From positions 372,001 to 436,000 of the forward strand of contig NZ_JBLFFL010000001.1 in assembly GCF_051400755.1 (NCBI RefSeq): DNA of 64,000 nt. The letters run 5' to 3'. The notes under the pieces are model-generated. The model had not been told where the DNA came from. It ran no database searches and saw only the letters and a program-made list of their open reading frames with translations. The first letter of the stretch is position 1; each line of letters starts with the position of its first letter. The stretch is from Parapedobacter sp051400755. Lineage in GTDB: Bacteria; Bacteroidota; Bacteroidia; Sphingobacteriales; Sphingobacteriaceae. This document shows, piece by piece, positions 1 through 7,697 of this stretch. Both the position numbers and the translations under genes were made by a program.

Positions 1-608
1 AGGTAATGCTTCGCCTGCGCGGCAAAGGCCAGTCCGGCGGACTGCTTTTCCGACTCCAAACCCGTGAATGCCGTGTCCAATACCAGTCCCGCTTCGGTAA
101 GATTGCCCAGCTGCATCAGCGAACGCGCCTTCCATACCAATGCCGCTTGCCGGTATGCAGGCATGTCGGCAAAGGTGTTGGCTAAGTAGGTGAAAAACTC
201 CACCGCATTATAATAATTCCCTTTCAGGTAATTCGCTTTACCGGTCAATAGGTACGCTTCGTTAATGTATTTGCTCTTGGTTTTCTTATTGATGATGTCC
301 AATGCCTTGCCGATCACCGAATCCATCAATGGGGTATTGGACGAAGCGCTGGTCTCCGTAGGCTCCACCAGCACGGGAAGCAGTTGCTGATAATTGTCTC
401 GATGGGCCTCAAAATTCTCGCGCTCGGCATCCGCGATGATCTTGCGGCCATGATAAACGATATTGTAACGGGCCGTCAGGTTTTCCATCATATCGTAGTT
501 CGCTTCACCTTCTTGCTTTTTGTTTGCCGCACAAGCGGCAATCGTGCCCGCCATCAATGCCAAAAGCATGAAGCGAAAGAACGGAGGGATATGAATGTCA
601 CGTTTCAA
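1..608 (-). CDS. PorW/SprE-like TPR lipoprotein (partial, N-terminal part)
   Basis: About 202 N-terminal residues are visible and the gene runs off the left edge. The start is ambiguous. A TTG at 608 gives a normal basic n-region (MKR) before the hydrophobic stretch and a lipobox ending at Cys26 (TIAAC), whereas the first in-frame ATG (569) leaves no basic n-region; I prefer TTG. After the lipobox comes a stretch with ARYNIVYHGRKII, then TPR-like helices (EAYLLTGKANYLKGNYYNAV). This resembles the PorW/SprE lipoproteins of the type IX secretion/gliding apparatus. Its divergent neighbour, an M23 peptidase followed by bactofilin and AtpZ, is a setting I associate with that family. The family assignment is inference; a generic TPR lipoprotein is the alternative. 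Confidence 0.6.
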   Translation of the reverse strand, partial: MKRDIHIPPFFRFMLLALMAGTIAACAANKKQEGEANYDMMENLTARYNIVYHGRKIIADAERENFEAHRDNYQQLLPVLVEPTETSASSNTPLMDSVIGKALDIINKKTKSKYINEAYLLTGKANYLKGNYYNAVEFFTYLANTFADMPAYRQAALVWKARSLMQLGNLTEAGLVLDTAFTGLESEKQSAGLAFAAQAKHY

Positions 609-646
609 TACCGCGATTTCTTAGTGAATGCCCAATATAAAATAAA

Positions 647-654
647 TATCTTTG
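647..654 (+). promoter_or_regulatory. -7 promoter element of the M23 peptidase gene
   Basis: TATCTTTG matches the Bacteroidota -7 consensus TAnnTTTG exactly. No clear -33 TTTG is seen 19-21 bases upstream. Transcription would begin near 660. That rules out the far-upstream TTG at 652 as the peptidase start and leaves a leader of about 57 bases. Confidence 0.55.
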
Positions 655-717
655 CTGGGGAATACACCTGCAAAAATATCATTTATTTTGATACCTCGCA
701 TGGAAAGGAGGAACACG

Positions 718-1602
718 TTGGCTAAACAGCAAAACAAACTTTCAAAGGCGCTCAATGCCCGCTATAAGGTGATTATTCTTCACGAAGACACCTTCGAGGA
801 GAAAGCCGCTTTCACCGGCAAGCTTTGGTATTGGATGACCGGAACGGTCTCCGCTGCGGTGGTGCTGGTAATGTTGACGGTCGTGCTTATCCGGTCTACC
901 TCCTTGCGCGAGTACGTCATCGGCAACTCCCTAAGCCGGTACGACCGCATCCAGCTCGTCGAAGCCTACGCGCGGATCGACTCCATGGAGCAGGTAGCAC
1001 AGGCCCACGAGGTCTACCTCAACAATCTCCGGCAGGTCATCACTGGACAGGCAGGGGAGACCCTGGAAGAAGCCGCCAGGCAACGGGCCGCCGAAGAAAA
1101 CACGGCATCGGAATCCGCATCGGTTTCGGATACCGGACTCTCGGCGGATGAACTGGCCCTCCGCGAGTTGGTCGAATCCGGCGCACCGTATGACCTGTCC
1201 GAAAATCAGGGCAGTACCCGCACGGGCATTTCGTCTTACACGTTCTATAGCCCGATTGAAGGCATCATCAGTTCGCATTTCAGTGCCCGCGAAGAACATT
1301 ATGCGGTAGACATCGCTGTGAAGCAAAACGAACCGGTGCGCGCCACGTTGAGCGGGCACGTGGTGTTTGCCTCCTATACACCTGAAACCGGGTATGTTGT
1401 GATCCTGCAACACGGCAATAATTTGTTATCGCTTTACAAACATTGCGCGTCAATTATCAAAAAAGTTGGTAGCTTTGTACGTGGTGGGGAAGTTGTCGCC
1501 TTCGCGGGCGACACAGGAGAGTTGAGTACCGGTCCGCACCTCCATTTCGAGCTGTGGTACAACGGCAGTCCTGTAAATCCCACAGATTACGTTGCTTTTT
1601 GA
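718..1602 (+). CDS. membrane-anchored M23 (LytM-type) peptidase
   Basis: A 294-residue protein that should cut peptidoglycan cross-bridges, or regulate such cutting, from the cytoplasmic membrane. A single transmembrane helix lies at about residues 37-58, followed by an alpha-helical, probably coiled-coil, linker and a C-terminal M23 domain. Both zinc motifs are intact: HxxxD (His194-Asp198 in HYAVDIAV) and HxH (His274/His276 in GPHLHFELW). The start is TTG at 718, because an almost perfect Shine-Dalgarno sequence (AAAGGAGG) ends about six bases before it; an ATG at 700 lies inside that region. Bactofilin begins 47 bases after the stop. Bactofilins commonly scaffold LytM-type hydrolases, so the two products probably act together in cell shape or envelope remodelling. 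Confidence 0.88.
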   Translation: MAKQQNKLSKALNARYKVIILHEDTFEEKAAFTGKLWYWMTGTVSAAVVLVMLTVVLIRSTSLREYVIGNSLSRYDRIQLVEAYARIDSMEQVAQAHEVYLNNLRQVITGQAGETLEEAARQRAAEENTASESASVSDTGLSADELALRELVESGAPYDLSENQGSTRTGISSYTFYSPIEGIISSHFSAREEHYAVDIAVKQNEPVRATLSGHVVFASYTPETGYVVILQHGNNLLSLYKHCASIIKKVGSFVRGGEVVAFAGDTGELSTGPHLHFELWYNGSPVNPTDYVAF

Positions 1603-1649
1603 AAATACCTTTTGAAAAACACCCTACGTTATACCTAAGCAGTACCGAC

Positions 1650-2081
1650 ATGTTTGTAAACAAAAAAACCGAAAAACTACAGGAACAACGGGAAAACGGC
1701 TTCAATCTGATCGCCTATGGAACGGAAATCACAGGCGACATCAGCACCTCCGGCGACCTGCGCATCGATGGCCAAATCCTCGGCAATGTCAGTTGCACCG
1801 CCAAATTGGTCATCGGCGAAAGCGGCGACATCAAAGGCAACATCAACTGCTATTCCGGCGAGATCTCGGGAACCGTCCTCGGACAGATTGTTGCCAAAGA
1901 AATGCTGCAGCTCAACCGTTCGGCCTCGATCAAAGGCGACATCGAAGCCACCCGTTTCATCGTTGAAGACGGCGCCTCCATCAACGGCAGGTGCACCACC
2001 AACAAAAGCCTGAGTTTGCCCAGCCACCTGCCCGAAGTGAAGCTTATCACCTATGAAAAACCCCAAGCGCTCACCGAATAA
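1650..2081 (+). CDS. bactofilin (polymer-forming cytoskeletal protein)
   Basis: A 143-residue protein with the repetitive beta-helix pattern of bactofilins: GTEITGDISTSGDLRIDG, then successive GD/GN-I turns (ESGDIKGNINC, ASIKGDIEAT, GASINGRC). Such proteins polymerise without nucleotide and localise peptidoglycan enzymes. The ATG at 1650 starts the protein directly before a charged N-terminal tail (MFVNKKTEKLQEQREN); frames further upstream overlap the peptidase gene and are not needed. It lies just downstream of the M23 peptidase, and its end overlaps the start of atpZ by 29 bases, so the three are probably one transcript. Confidence 0.9.
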   Translation: MFVNKKTEKLQEQRENGFNLIAYGTEITGDISTSGDLRIDGQILGNVSCTAKLVIGESGDIKGNINCYSGEISGTVLGQIVAKEMLQLNRSASIKGDIEATRFIVEDGASINGRCTTNKSLSLPSHLPEVKLITYEKPQALTE

Positions 2082-2277
2082 CGCGCTGGGTAAATATGCC
2101 TATTTGAGCGGCGTAGGATTCCAGATGATTGCCATTATCGGTGTATTCACGTACATTGGTCACCGCATCGATGAATCACGCCATGCGGCGACACCGCTGT
2201 GGACCGCACTGTTTGCCTTCTTTGGCGTATGCATCAGCATCTACACGGTGATACGGGCTGTAATCAAAAGGCAATAA
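2053..2277 (+). CDS. atpZ: AtpZ/AtpI-family protein
   Basis: A 74-residue protein with two transmembrane helices (about residues 18-38 and 48-68) separated by the charged loop GHRIDESRHAATP, typical of AtpZ/AtpI-family subunits. These accompany F1Fo ATP synthase and are linked to c-ring assembly or Mg2+ movement. It begins inside the bactofilin gene, overlapping 29 bases in another frame, which suggests translational coupling. Unusually, no atp genes follow; the next gene is on the opposite strand, so atpZ appears detached from its operon here. Confidence 0.78.
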   Translation: MKNPKRSPNNALGKYAYLSGVGFQMIAIIGVFTYIGHRIDESRHAATPLWTALFAFFGVCISIYTVIRAVIKRQ

Positions 2278-2296
2278 GACGCGGGGCAAACGCCGG

Positions 2297-2674
2297 TTAT
2301 TGCTGCTTTTTCCATCTTATTATGTTCAGATAGACAGAAAGCAGCGCAACGGCTGCAAAACTCACGGCTGTCACCATATCAATCGTGGACGCGCTGATGT
2401 CAGCGCCCGTCAGGTGATCTGCCTGGTACTTAATAAATGAATTGGGAAGGTTTTCTTCCCCTAATTCAGCTTTTACCTGCCATTGCCAGTCCGTGATGGG
2501 GCAATAACCGATCCCAAACCATATGCCGAGTAACAGCCACGAAGCCGCCGTAAGCAATACGCTGTATAGGTGTAACCTACGCGTGGACGGCCATATCCAT
2601 CCCAGCAGGTTGAAGCCAATGATTACCAGATGCAACAGCGAAAAAAAGACGTCAAGCAACCTCAGTCCTATCAT
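2297..2674 (-). CDS. DUF2784-like membrane protein
   Basis: A 125-residue protein with about four predicted membrane helices. It carries the family-like block H-LYSVLLTAASWLLLGIWFGIGYCPITDWQWQVK, in which a conserved CP-hydrophobic-T motif precedes a tryptophan. This resembles DUF2784 proteins, whose function is unknown. The ATG at 2674 is preferred over a TTG nine bases upstream because the -7 promoter element at 2681-2688 leaves only six bases before this ATG. It converges on atpZ. Confidence 0.6.
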   Translation of the reverse strand: MIGLRLLDVFFSLLHLVIIGFNLLGWIWPSTRRLHLYSVLLTAASWLLLGIWFGIGYCPITDWQWQVKAELGEENLPNSFIKYQADHLTGADISASTIDMVTAVSFAAVALLSVYLNIIRWKKQQ

Positions 2675-2680
2675 AATACT

Positions 2681-2688
2681 CAAAGATA
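2681..2688 (-). promoter_or_regulatory. -7 promoter element of the DUF2784 gene (leaderless geometry)
   Basis: Read on the minus strand, TATCTTTG matches TAnnTTTG exactly and ends six bases before the ATG at 2674. The expected transcription start falls at or next to the start codon. Confidence 0.5.
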
Positions 2689-2721
2689 CGACATTATTGG
2701 TCGCTCGCCGCGACTAGGCTT

Positions 2722-2745
2722 GGTACTTTTGCGATCAAAAGTACC
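2722..2745. repeat. perfect 10-bp inverted repeat
   Basis: GGTACTTTTG and CAAAAGTACC form a perfect hairpin around the tetraloop CGAT. It lies in the 317-bp gap 2675-2991, which holds no convincing gene. A second smaller palindrome (CAGCTGC ... GCAGCTG, about 2764-2814) follows. No transposase or direct repeats are seen beside it. Confidence 0.6.
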
Positions 2746-2912
2746 CAAAAATCGCCGCTGTACCCAGCTGCTACGGTCGGTAGTGCATCCCATTGCGTAC
2801 CGCAGCTGGCTAAGGCGGCATTTTCAGCAATACGGGGATCTCTGCGAGCATTCAACAGCGGACAGCCCTATATTATCGCTGGAGCCGGCCAGGCCTGGGG
2901 GATACCGCTACC

Positions 2913-2995
2913 GTGATTCAGGCGGTTGCAGAGACAACCTAGGAATTGGGAGCAACGCGAACCGATTCCAGTTGTCGAGCAATCGCCTGAATCAC
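2913..2995. repeat. long nested hairpin at the end of the DUF5777 gene
   Basis: The outer arms (2913-2929 and 2979-2995) pair at 16 of 17 positions (GTGATTCAGGCG with CGCCTGAATCAC perfect). Inner arms GACAAC/GTTGTC (2933-2938, 2971-2976) and GGAAT/ATTCC (2942-2946, 2965-2969) are also perfect. The loop contains AGCAACGCGAAC, close to the loop of the two structured elements at 30838-30878 and 51201-51243. The right arm includes the stop codon of the DUF5777 gene, so the structure could work as its terminator or protect its mRNA 3' end. Confidence 0.6.
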
Positions 2996-3942
2996 AATGT
3001 AAACCGTCTCGAAATCGTAAACCCCCACCTGAACTGCCCCTTGCCCCATGATGAGGTAGTTTCCGGGATATACTGTATCTCCTGGATAGCGGTGGCGTTG
3101 GTAAAATTGAGGTTGAATACATGACCGCCCGTTTCGATCTCCAAGCCCACCCCCAAGGGATTGTATAACGCTGTGATGGCATCTGCATACCGCTCCTTGC
3201 TTGCCGTCGTGCGGAATGGCAGAAAATAATCCATCACTAGCGCCATACGCCTGCTCACCTTCAACCTTCCCCCTATCCCCACAGCAAACAGGTCTTCTTG
3301 ATCATCGTAATAGGCCGTCGTATTCCGGCGAATGTATGTAGGATGCACCGCCACAGACAGTCGGTCGCCGAATTTACGGGCGAGGATGAGCTGCACAGCG
3401 GCATTGAACCGGTCCGAAAACTGCCGGTAGGATATCGCCTCATCATCATTCTCCTGGTCCGCCCCCACTCCGGGGATGACCACGCTGGTATATAGCGTCA
3501 TCGACAGCGGAATCTTTCCGTCCACCGTCTGCCGCAGGAACCGATACTTCACATTGGCCTCATATAGCTGCGTCACCCGGGTAGTGCCCTTGGCCCGCGC
3601 GATCCCTACATTCAAATCGTCCGTAAGGCCATACTCAAAACCGATCCGGATGTCGGTGGAGTTGTCCAGCCCAAAGAAATTCTTGGCGCCGCCATTGGCC
3701 CCCGCGATGTCACCAAAGCGGTGGTCGACCTTGAAATCGAGCTCACGCTTGTGAATGGTTTCGGTGGATTGGCTGTTGATGATGCGCGTGGTTTTAAACG
3801 TCGCTTCCACGGCTTCGCGCTTGTGGGTACTATCGCCAGCCAAAGCGGCTTCTAAATCGGTCTGCGCCGATAGGGAACCGCATGCGGCCAATATCGCCGC
3901 AAACGTCAGGATCGGATATTTACTAATTATTGCTATACACAT
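2992..3942 (-). CDS. DUF5777-family outer-membrane beta-barrel protein
   Basis: A 316-residue protein with an N-terminal signal sequence (hydrophobic segment to about residue 25, then QTDLE). Alternating beta-strand patterns end in a terminal aromatic-rich strand (FRWGFTISRRFTL), as in outer-membrane barrels. The blocks ATFKTTRIINSQSTETIHKRELDFKVDHRFGD and GLTDDLNVGIAR match the DUF5777 family, whose function is unknown. It is the last gene of a run with YceI, a cytochrome c and a Lipoprotein_15 protein; the gap to yceI is 11 bases. The company of a c-type cytochrome hints at a redox or lipid-carrier role, but that is inference. Confidence 0.75.
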   Translation of the reverse strand: MCIAIISKYPILTFAAILAACGSLSAQTDLEAALAGDSTHKREAVEATFKTTRIINSQSTETIHKRELDFKVDHRFGDIAGANGGAKNFFGLDNSTDIRIGFEYGLTDDLNVGIARAKGTTRVTQLYEANVKYRFLRQTVDGKIPLSMTLYTSVVIPGVGADQENDDEAISYRQFSDRFNAAVQLILARKFGDRLSVAVHPTYIRRNTTAYYDDQEDLFAVGIGGRLKVSRRMALVMDYFLPFRTTASKERYADAITALYNPLGVGLEIETGGHVFNLNFTNATAIQEIQYIPETTSSWGKGQFRWGFTISRRFTL

Positions 3943-3953
3943 AAGATACTGGT

Positions 3954-4496
3954 TTACTGCCGCTGATAGGTTGAAGAAACTTCTACGTCCACCACCTCCG
4001 CAATATTCTTGATGACCACGCGCGGTATCTTGACATCATGATCGGCCAGTCGCACCTTGAATTTGGCATGGGCAGATACTGTTGTTCCGGCGATTTTAAT
4101 AGTGGCCTGGGTGGTATAAGGCTTCTTCACACCGTGTATGGTCAACTGCCCGGCCACGGTCACCCGGTGGGTGCCGTCGGCGCCCCAGTCGACGGATTCG
4201 TTGATCTTGCCACTGTACACGGCCTCGGGAAATTTGTCGCTCTCCAGGTAGTTTTCGTTGAAGTGTTCCTGCATCAGCCGTTTCTCAAATACAAACGATT
4301 TGATGGGCACCTTAAAGGCGATTTCATTGGTTTTGGTCTGGAGAGCCGAACTGGCCTTTTGCGTGACGGCGGCGATGTTTTCCAGGGGTGCTTCCGAAAA
4401 AAAGGAGATGCGGCTCTGCCGATCGACCAAGATGTCCTGTGCCTCCGCACGGAAGCACAGGAACATCACGAAAAACCAAACCAGATGTCTTTTCAT
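3954..4496 (-). CDS. YceI-family periplasmic protein
   Basis: A 180-residue protein with a cleavable signal peptide (MKRHLVWFFVMFLCFRAEA). It has the YceI features: KSFVFEKRLMQEHFNENYLESDKFPEAVYSG, then VTVAGQLTIHGVKKP. Members form lipocalin-like barrels that hold isoprenoid chains such as quinones. The start overlaps the stop of the upstream cytochrome gene by four bases (ATGA), so translation is probably coupled. Confidence 0.88.
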   Translation of the reverse strand: MKRHLVWFFVMFLCFRAEAQDILVDRQSRISFFSEAPLENIAAVTQKASSALQTKTNEIAFKVPIKSFVFEKRLMQEHFNENYLESDKFPEAVYSGKINESVDWGADGTHRVTVAGQLTIHGVKKPYTTQATIKIAGTTVSAHAKFKVRLADHDVKIPRVVIKNIAEVVDVEVSSTYQRQ

Positions 4497-4852
4497 TGCG
4501 GCGCTCCCTTTTCAACCCATGCCGCCAGCAATTGCAGTTCGCGGGCAGATAAGCTTCCGTTCTGGGGCATGATCCGGCGGACCACCACCGCATCGTTGAT
4601 GCGCGCCAGGTTGTCTCTCACGGAACCATACCCCGAAAAGACCCATTGCGACGTACCGGCTCCGGAGCCGGTATGGCAGCTGCTGCACCGAGTTTGGAAC
4701 AGTCCGTCCACAAAATTGGTATAGGTCACATTGTCCACCGTTACTTCATCTCCGTCGGGTGGTTCCGGAGCCGGGTCGTCATCTTTTCCGCATCCGCCAA
4801 AAGCAAGCACCAGCGTGCCGAGCAACATTGTTTTCCATACGTGTCGTTTCAT
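4493..4852 (-). CDS. mono-haem c-type cytochrome lipoprotein
   Basis: A 119-residue lipoprotein with a lipobox at Cys21 (FGGC) and a Pro/Asp/Glu-rich linker. A single haem site, CSSCH, lies at residues 56-60, and a likely Met axial ligand sits in RRIMPQNG. The C-terminal helix LSARELQLLAAWVEKGAP is typical of the small cytochrome c domains often annotated in Bacteroidota. It would transfer electrons at the periplasmic face. It overlaps yceI by four bases and follows the Lipoprotein_15 gene by about 50 bases. Confidence 0.85.
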   Translation of the reverse strand: MKRHVWKTMLLGTLVLAFGGCGKDDDPAPEPPDGDEVTVDNVTYTNFVDGLFQTRCSSCHTGSGAGTSQWVFSGYGSVRDNLARINDAVVVRRIMPQNGSLSARELQLLAAWVEKGAPQ

Positions 4853-4903
4853 GTCGTTATTCGTTAATAGTTAGTAATTGTGCAAAAAATAGCCTTCCGC
4901 CGA

Positions 4904-5770
4904 CTAAGGTGCGGGGGCTTCTGGTGCGTCCGGACCGAGCACGGGCCAAACGCCTACTGCCGGAAAATCGATCCCCTTGGTTTCGCCGCGAACGGCATCC
5001 TGCCCGAAATAGTAAAGCGGCCAGCCTTTGTAGGTCAATTGGGTGCGGCCATGCATCGTGATCTCGGCCAGGTCGTCCGCGTCGATTATTGAGGGCACGG
5101 ATTGAGGACCAGACTCATATATCGGCCATACGCCGTTATTGCTGAAGTCGGGGTTCGTGAAATTGTTGATGTTATACCGATCGTTCCGGAATCCATATAA
5201 CGTGCGCCCATACGCATCGACGAGGTATGGTGTCAGCTCTTCACCCGGCGTCAGATCGGCTTTATAGGCCGTTCCATCACCGCCCACCAGCTGGTGCCGC
5301 ACGAGCATCACCGAATAATCCGGTTTGGCCACAAACCAGTTCCCTCCCACGCCGTCACCCGTGACTTCACCCGGTGTACCACCATCGCCCGAATAGTAAT
5401 ACAGGGGCCAACCTTTATAGGTGCTTTGCATCGTGCCATCCTCCCAAGTAATGGTACCCACATCTTCGCTGTCGATGCCTTCCGCAGGCGCATCGCTATG
5501 GTATACGGGCCACAGCGACAAGCAATTGCCGGTACATGCCGAATTGCCGTCGGCATCGCGCGCGAAGAAGTAAAGTGCGTGCCCTTCTCCGTCGGTCAGC
5601 ACCTGCCCGTAGGTTGCATGGGTTTGTAAGCGGATACCGGCCGTTTCGGGTTCCGGTTGGGGCTCGTCATCGTTGCAAGCCAAGGTGAATAAGCAAACCG
5701 CTGCGGTTGCCCATCCTATTCGTCCAGTAGAAAGAATGCTCATCTTCGTTGTTTTTGGTAAGTCGTTCAT
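4904..5770 (-). CDS. Lipoprotein_15-type secreted repeat lipoprotein
   Basis: A 288-residue lipoprotein (lipobox FTLAC at Cys32, or Cys23 if translation starts at the internal ATG 5743). It contains tandem units of the secreted-repeat family of unknown function (PF03640-like): GQVLTDGEGHALYFFARDADG with CTGNCLSLWPV, then TWEDGTMQSTYKGWPLYYYSGD. A second set follows (YLVDAYGRTLYGFRND, GRTQLTYKGWPLYYFGQD). The upstream Cys pair (CTGNC) is present only in the first set. It is first in a four-gene run with cytochrome c, YceI and DUF5777, divergent from an ECF sigma factor. Function unknown; the cytochrome neighbour suggests extracytoplasmic redox chemistry. Confidence 0.8.
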   Translation of the reverse strand: MNDLPKTTKMSILSTGRIGWATAAVCLFTLACNDDEPQPEPETAGIRLQTHATYGQVLTDGEGHALYFFARDADGNSACTGNCLSLWPVYHSDAPAEGIDSEDVGTITWEDGTMQSTYKGWPLYYYSGDGGTPGEVTGDGVGGNWFVAKPDYSVMLVRHQLVGGDGTAYKADLTPGEELTPYLVDAYGRTLYGFRNDRYNINNFTNPDFSNNGVWPIYESGPQSVPSIIDADDLAEITMHGRTQLTYKGWPLYYFGQDAVRGETKGIDFPAVGVWPVLGPDAPEAPAP

Positions 5771-5870
5771 GGGGATTACGTAAAAAAAAGGCGATGGGTT
5801 GCCTTGGTCGACCGGATAAAAAAAATATTTCTCAAAGGCAACCTTTGGTCGTATTTCTTCGTAATATTAG

Positions 5871-6509
5871 TTGTTATATAACAAGAAACGCTTGCCGACG
5901 CTTAATGAAGAAGAAGTACAAAAGTATATTGCCGGATGCCTGAAACACGATAAGGAAAGTCAATATGCTTTGTTCAAGCATTTCTATAGCTACGCTATGG
6001 GAATATGCAGGCGCTATGCACAAACGTCGGACGAAGCATCGGACATCCTGAGCGAAAGTTTCCTGAAAGTATTCAGCCATATCGAAAAGTATGACGCCTC
6101 AAAGCCGTTTAAATCGTGGGTAGGGAAAATCGCGACCAATACCGCCATCGACTATTACCGTGCAAACCTCAAATTTGGGCAGCAGGAAGATGTGGAAGAC
6201 CATGAACAGATCAGTAATGAGGCAAGTGTCTATGGCAAATTGGCTTATGATGACTTATTGCTGCTCGTGCGGTCGCTCAGCCCGGCCTACCAAGCCGTAT
6301 TCAACCTGTATGCCATAGACGGTTATAACCATCATGAGATAGCAGAACTGCTGGGCATTACAGTGAATACCTCCAAATCGAACCTGCATAAGGCGCGCAA
6401 AAGGCTTCAGGAGCTGCTTAATGAACGAGGTAAAAAAACATATGACCCGGCACCAAAAACAAACCAGGCGCAAATGATGGAATCAAAGAAAATCAATAAT
6501 GGAAGATAA
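5871..6509 (+). CDS. ECF-type RNA polymerase sigma factor
   Basis: About 212 residues with sigma-70 region 2 (QYALFKHFYSYAMGICRRYAQ, DEASDILSESFLKVFSHIEKYD, FKSWVGKIATNTAIDYYR). Region 4 has the usual helix-turn-helix YNHHEIAELLGITVNTSKSNLHKARKRLQELL. Both candidate starts are TTG (5871 and 5892); a possible -33 TTTG at 5844-5847 would favour the later one. It overlaps the next gene by 11 bases. That gene encodes a single-span protein with a cytoplasmic N-terminus, the usual Bacteroidota arrangement of an ECF sigma with its own membrane regulator. Confidence 0.88.
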   Translation: MLYNKKRLPTLNEEEVQKYIAGCLKHDKESQYALFKHFYSYAMGICRRYAQTSDEASDILSESFLKVFSHIEKYDASKPFKSWVGKIATNTAIDYYRANLKFGQQEDVEDHEQISNEASVYGKLAYDDLLLLVRSLSPAYQAVFNLYAIDGYNHHEIAELLGITVNTSKSNLHKARKRLQELLNERGKKTYDPAPKTNQAQMMESKKINNGR

Positions 6510-7692
6510 ACACCCCATCGATAACCTTTTCAGCGACGGACTCGCCGACCCGCACATCCCCTTCGAGGAGCAGGATTGGAAGGCGCTGTCCCGGAAGTTG
6601 CACGGCCGCAAGAAGCGCCCGCTGCCGCTGCTGATCTGGATCGGAAGCGGGGCAGCTGCCGCGATCATTCTTGCCGCAATCTTGCTGTTCGATAACGGTC
6701 GGATGCCCGAGGATCGGCGGGTGGTAGATGCGGTAAACGAGGGTACGCAGCGTGGGGCGCCGGACGAAGGGCGCAGCGTTTCGATAACCGGCGGTGATCA
6801 GGCAAATGAAGGTGATCCGGTGAACGAAAGTGATCCGCCGAACGAGGATCATGAACCGAATGTCGCGGTCCGCACGCCGGATCGCAACTTTACGACCCCT
6901 GACAACGCGTGGAGAACGACGGTTTTCTCTCCCGTATCCGGCGTCAAACCTACACTGGGCACGCCGCCGCCTGCCCGCTATGGAGATATTCCCCGAAGCA
7001 CCATCCGGATACCTCCGGATGCCTATACCGCTGCTCGTCCAGCCGTTACGGAAGAAGGGCCGGATAGCGATACCGTTACCCCTGGGCAGCAACGCGGCTG
7101 GGCGCTGAGTGTCGTCGCGGCTCCGGACCTTTCAGGCACGCAACCCCTGAGCGGCAAGCTCAGCAGCAACATTGGCCTAGTGGCGACCTACCATCTCACG
7201 AATCGGCTGAGCGTCACCAGCGGTGCCCTGTATGCCAAAAAGGTTTACCAAGCCCCCTTCAGCGCCTACCGCACAGCAGGCGGATGGTCTGCTTACGGGG
7301 ATGTACCACAGTGGGTCGATGCCGATTGCCGGGTGATCGATATTCCCTTGACGGTCAATTACACATTAAGCCAGAGCAGCAACCATGCGTGGCTGGTATC
7401 CGGCGGGGTGTCCAGCTACATCATGCTCCGCGAAACGTACGACTTCCGGTATCCTGAAAACCAACACGGTTATCCCCAACAATACCGGATCAGCAATGAA
7501 AACCGCCACATCCTGGGTATCGGCAATCTGTCGATCGGCTATCAACGTAAAGTGACCCCTTCATTCTCGCTTACGGTGCAGCCCTTTGTAAAAGTACCGC
7601 TGACCGGCATTGGCAATGGCAACCTCAAACTTTATTCCACAGGCGTATCCGTATCGGCTGATATCGACCTCGCGCGGCGCAGCAAGCGGTAA
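6499..7692 (+). CDS. anti-sigma-like inner-membrane protein with beta-barrel-like C-terminus
   Basis: A 397-residue protein. Residues 1-41 are cytoplasmic and charged (the FSDGLADPHIPFEEQDWKAL motif is common in sigma-linked proteins). One transmembrane helix lies at 42-64, then a disordered Asp/Glu/Pro-rich linker runs to about 180. The last 200 residues have alternating strands like an outer-membrane barrel (LSGKLSSNIGLVATYHLTNRLSVTSGALYAKKVY). It overlaps the sigma gene by 11 bases, so it probably controls that sigma. How one chain combines an inner-membrane anchor with a barrel-like domain is unresolved for this family. Confidence 0.75.
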   Translation: MEDKHPIDNLFSDGLADPHIPFEEQDWKALSRKLHGRKKRPLPLLIWIGSGAAAAIILAAILLFDNGRMPEDRRVVDAVNEGTQRGAPDEGRSVSITGGDQANEGDPVNESDPPNEDHEPNVAVRTPDRNFTTPDNAWRTTVFSPVSGVKPTLGTPPPARYGDIPRSTIRIPPDAYTAARPAVTEEGPDSDTVTPGQQRGWALSVVAAPDLSGTQPLSGKLSSNIGLVATYHLTNRLSVTSGALYAKKVYQAPFSAYRTAGGWSAYGDVPQWVDADCRVIDIPLTVNYTLSQSSNHAWLVSGGVSSYIMLRETYDFRYPENQHGYPQQYRISNENRHILGIGNLSIGYQRKVTPSFSLTVQPFVKVPLTGIGNGNLKLYSTGVSVSADIDLARRSKR

Positions 7693-7697
7693 TAACG

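Noticed and set aside
2675..2991. Small protein-coding genes in this gap
   Set aside because: Open frames on both strands run through palindromes, lack start signals and show no family resemblance.
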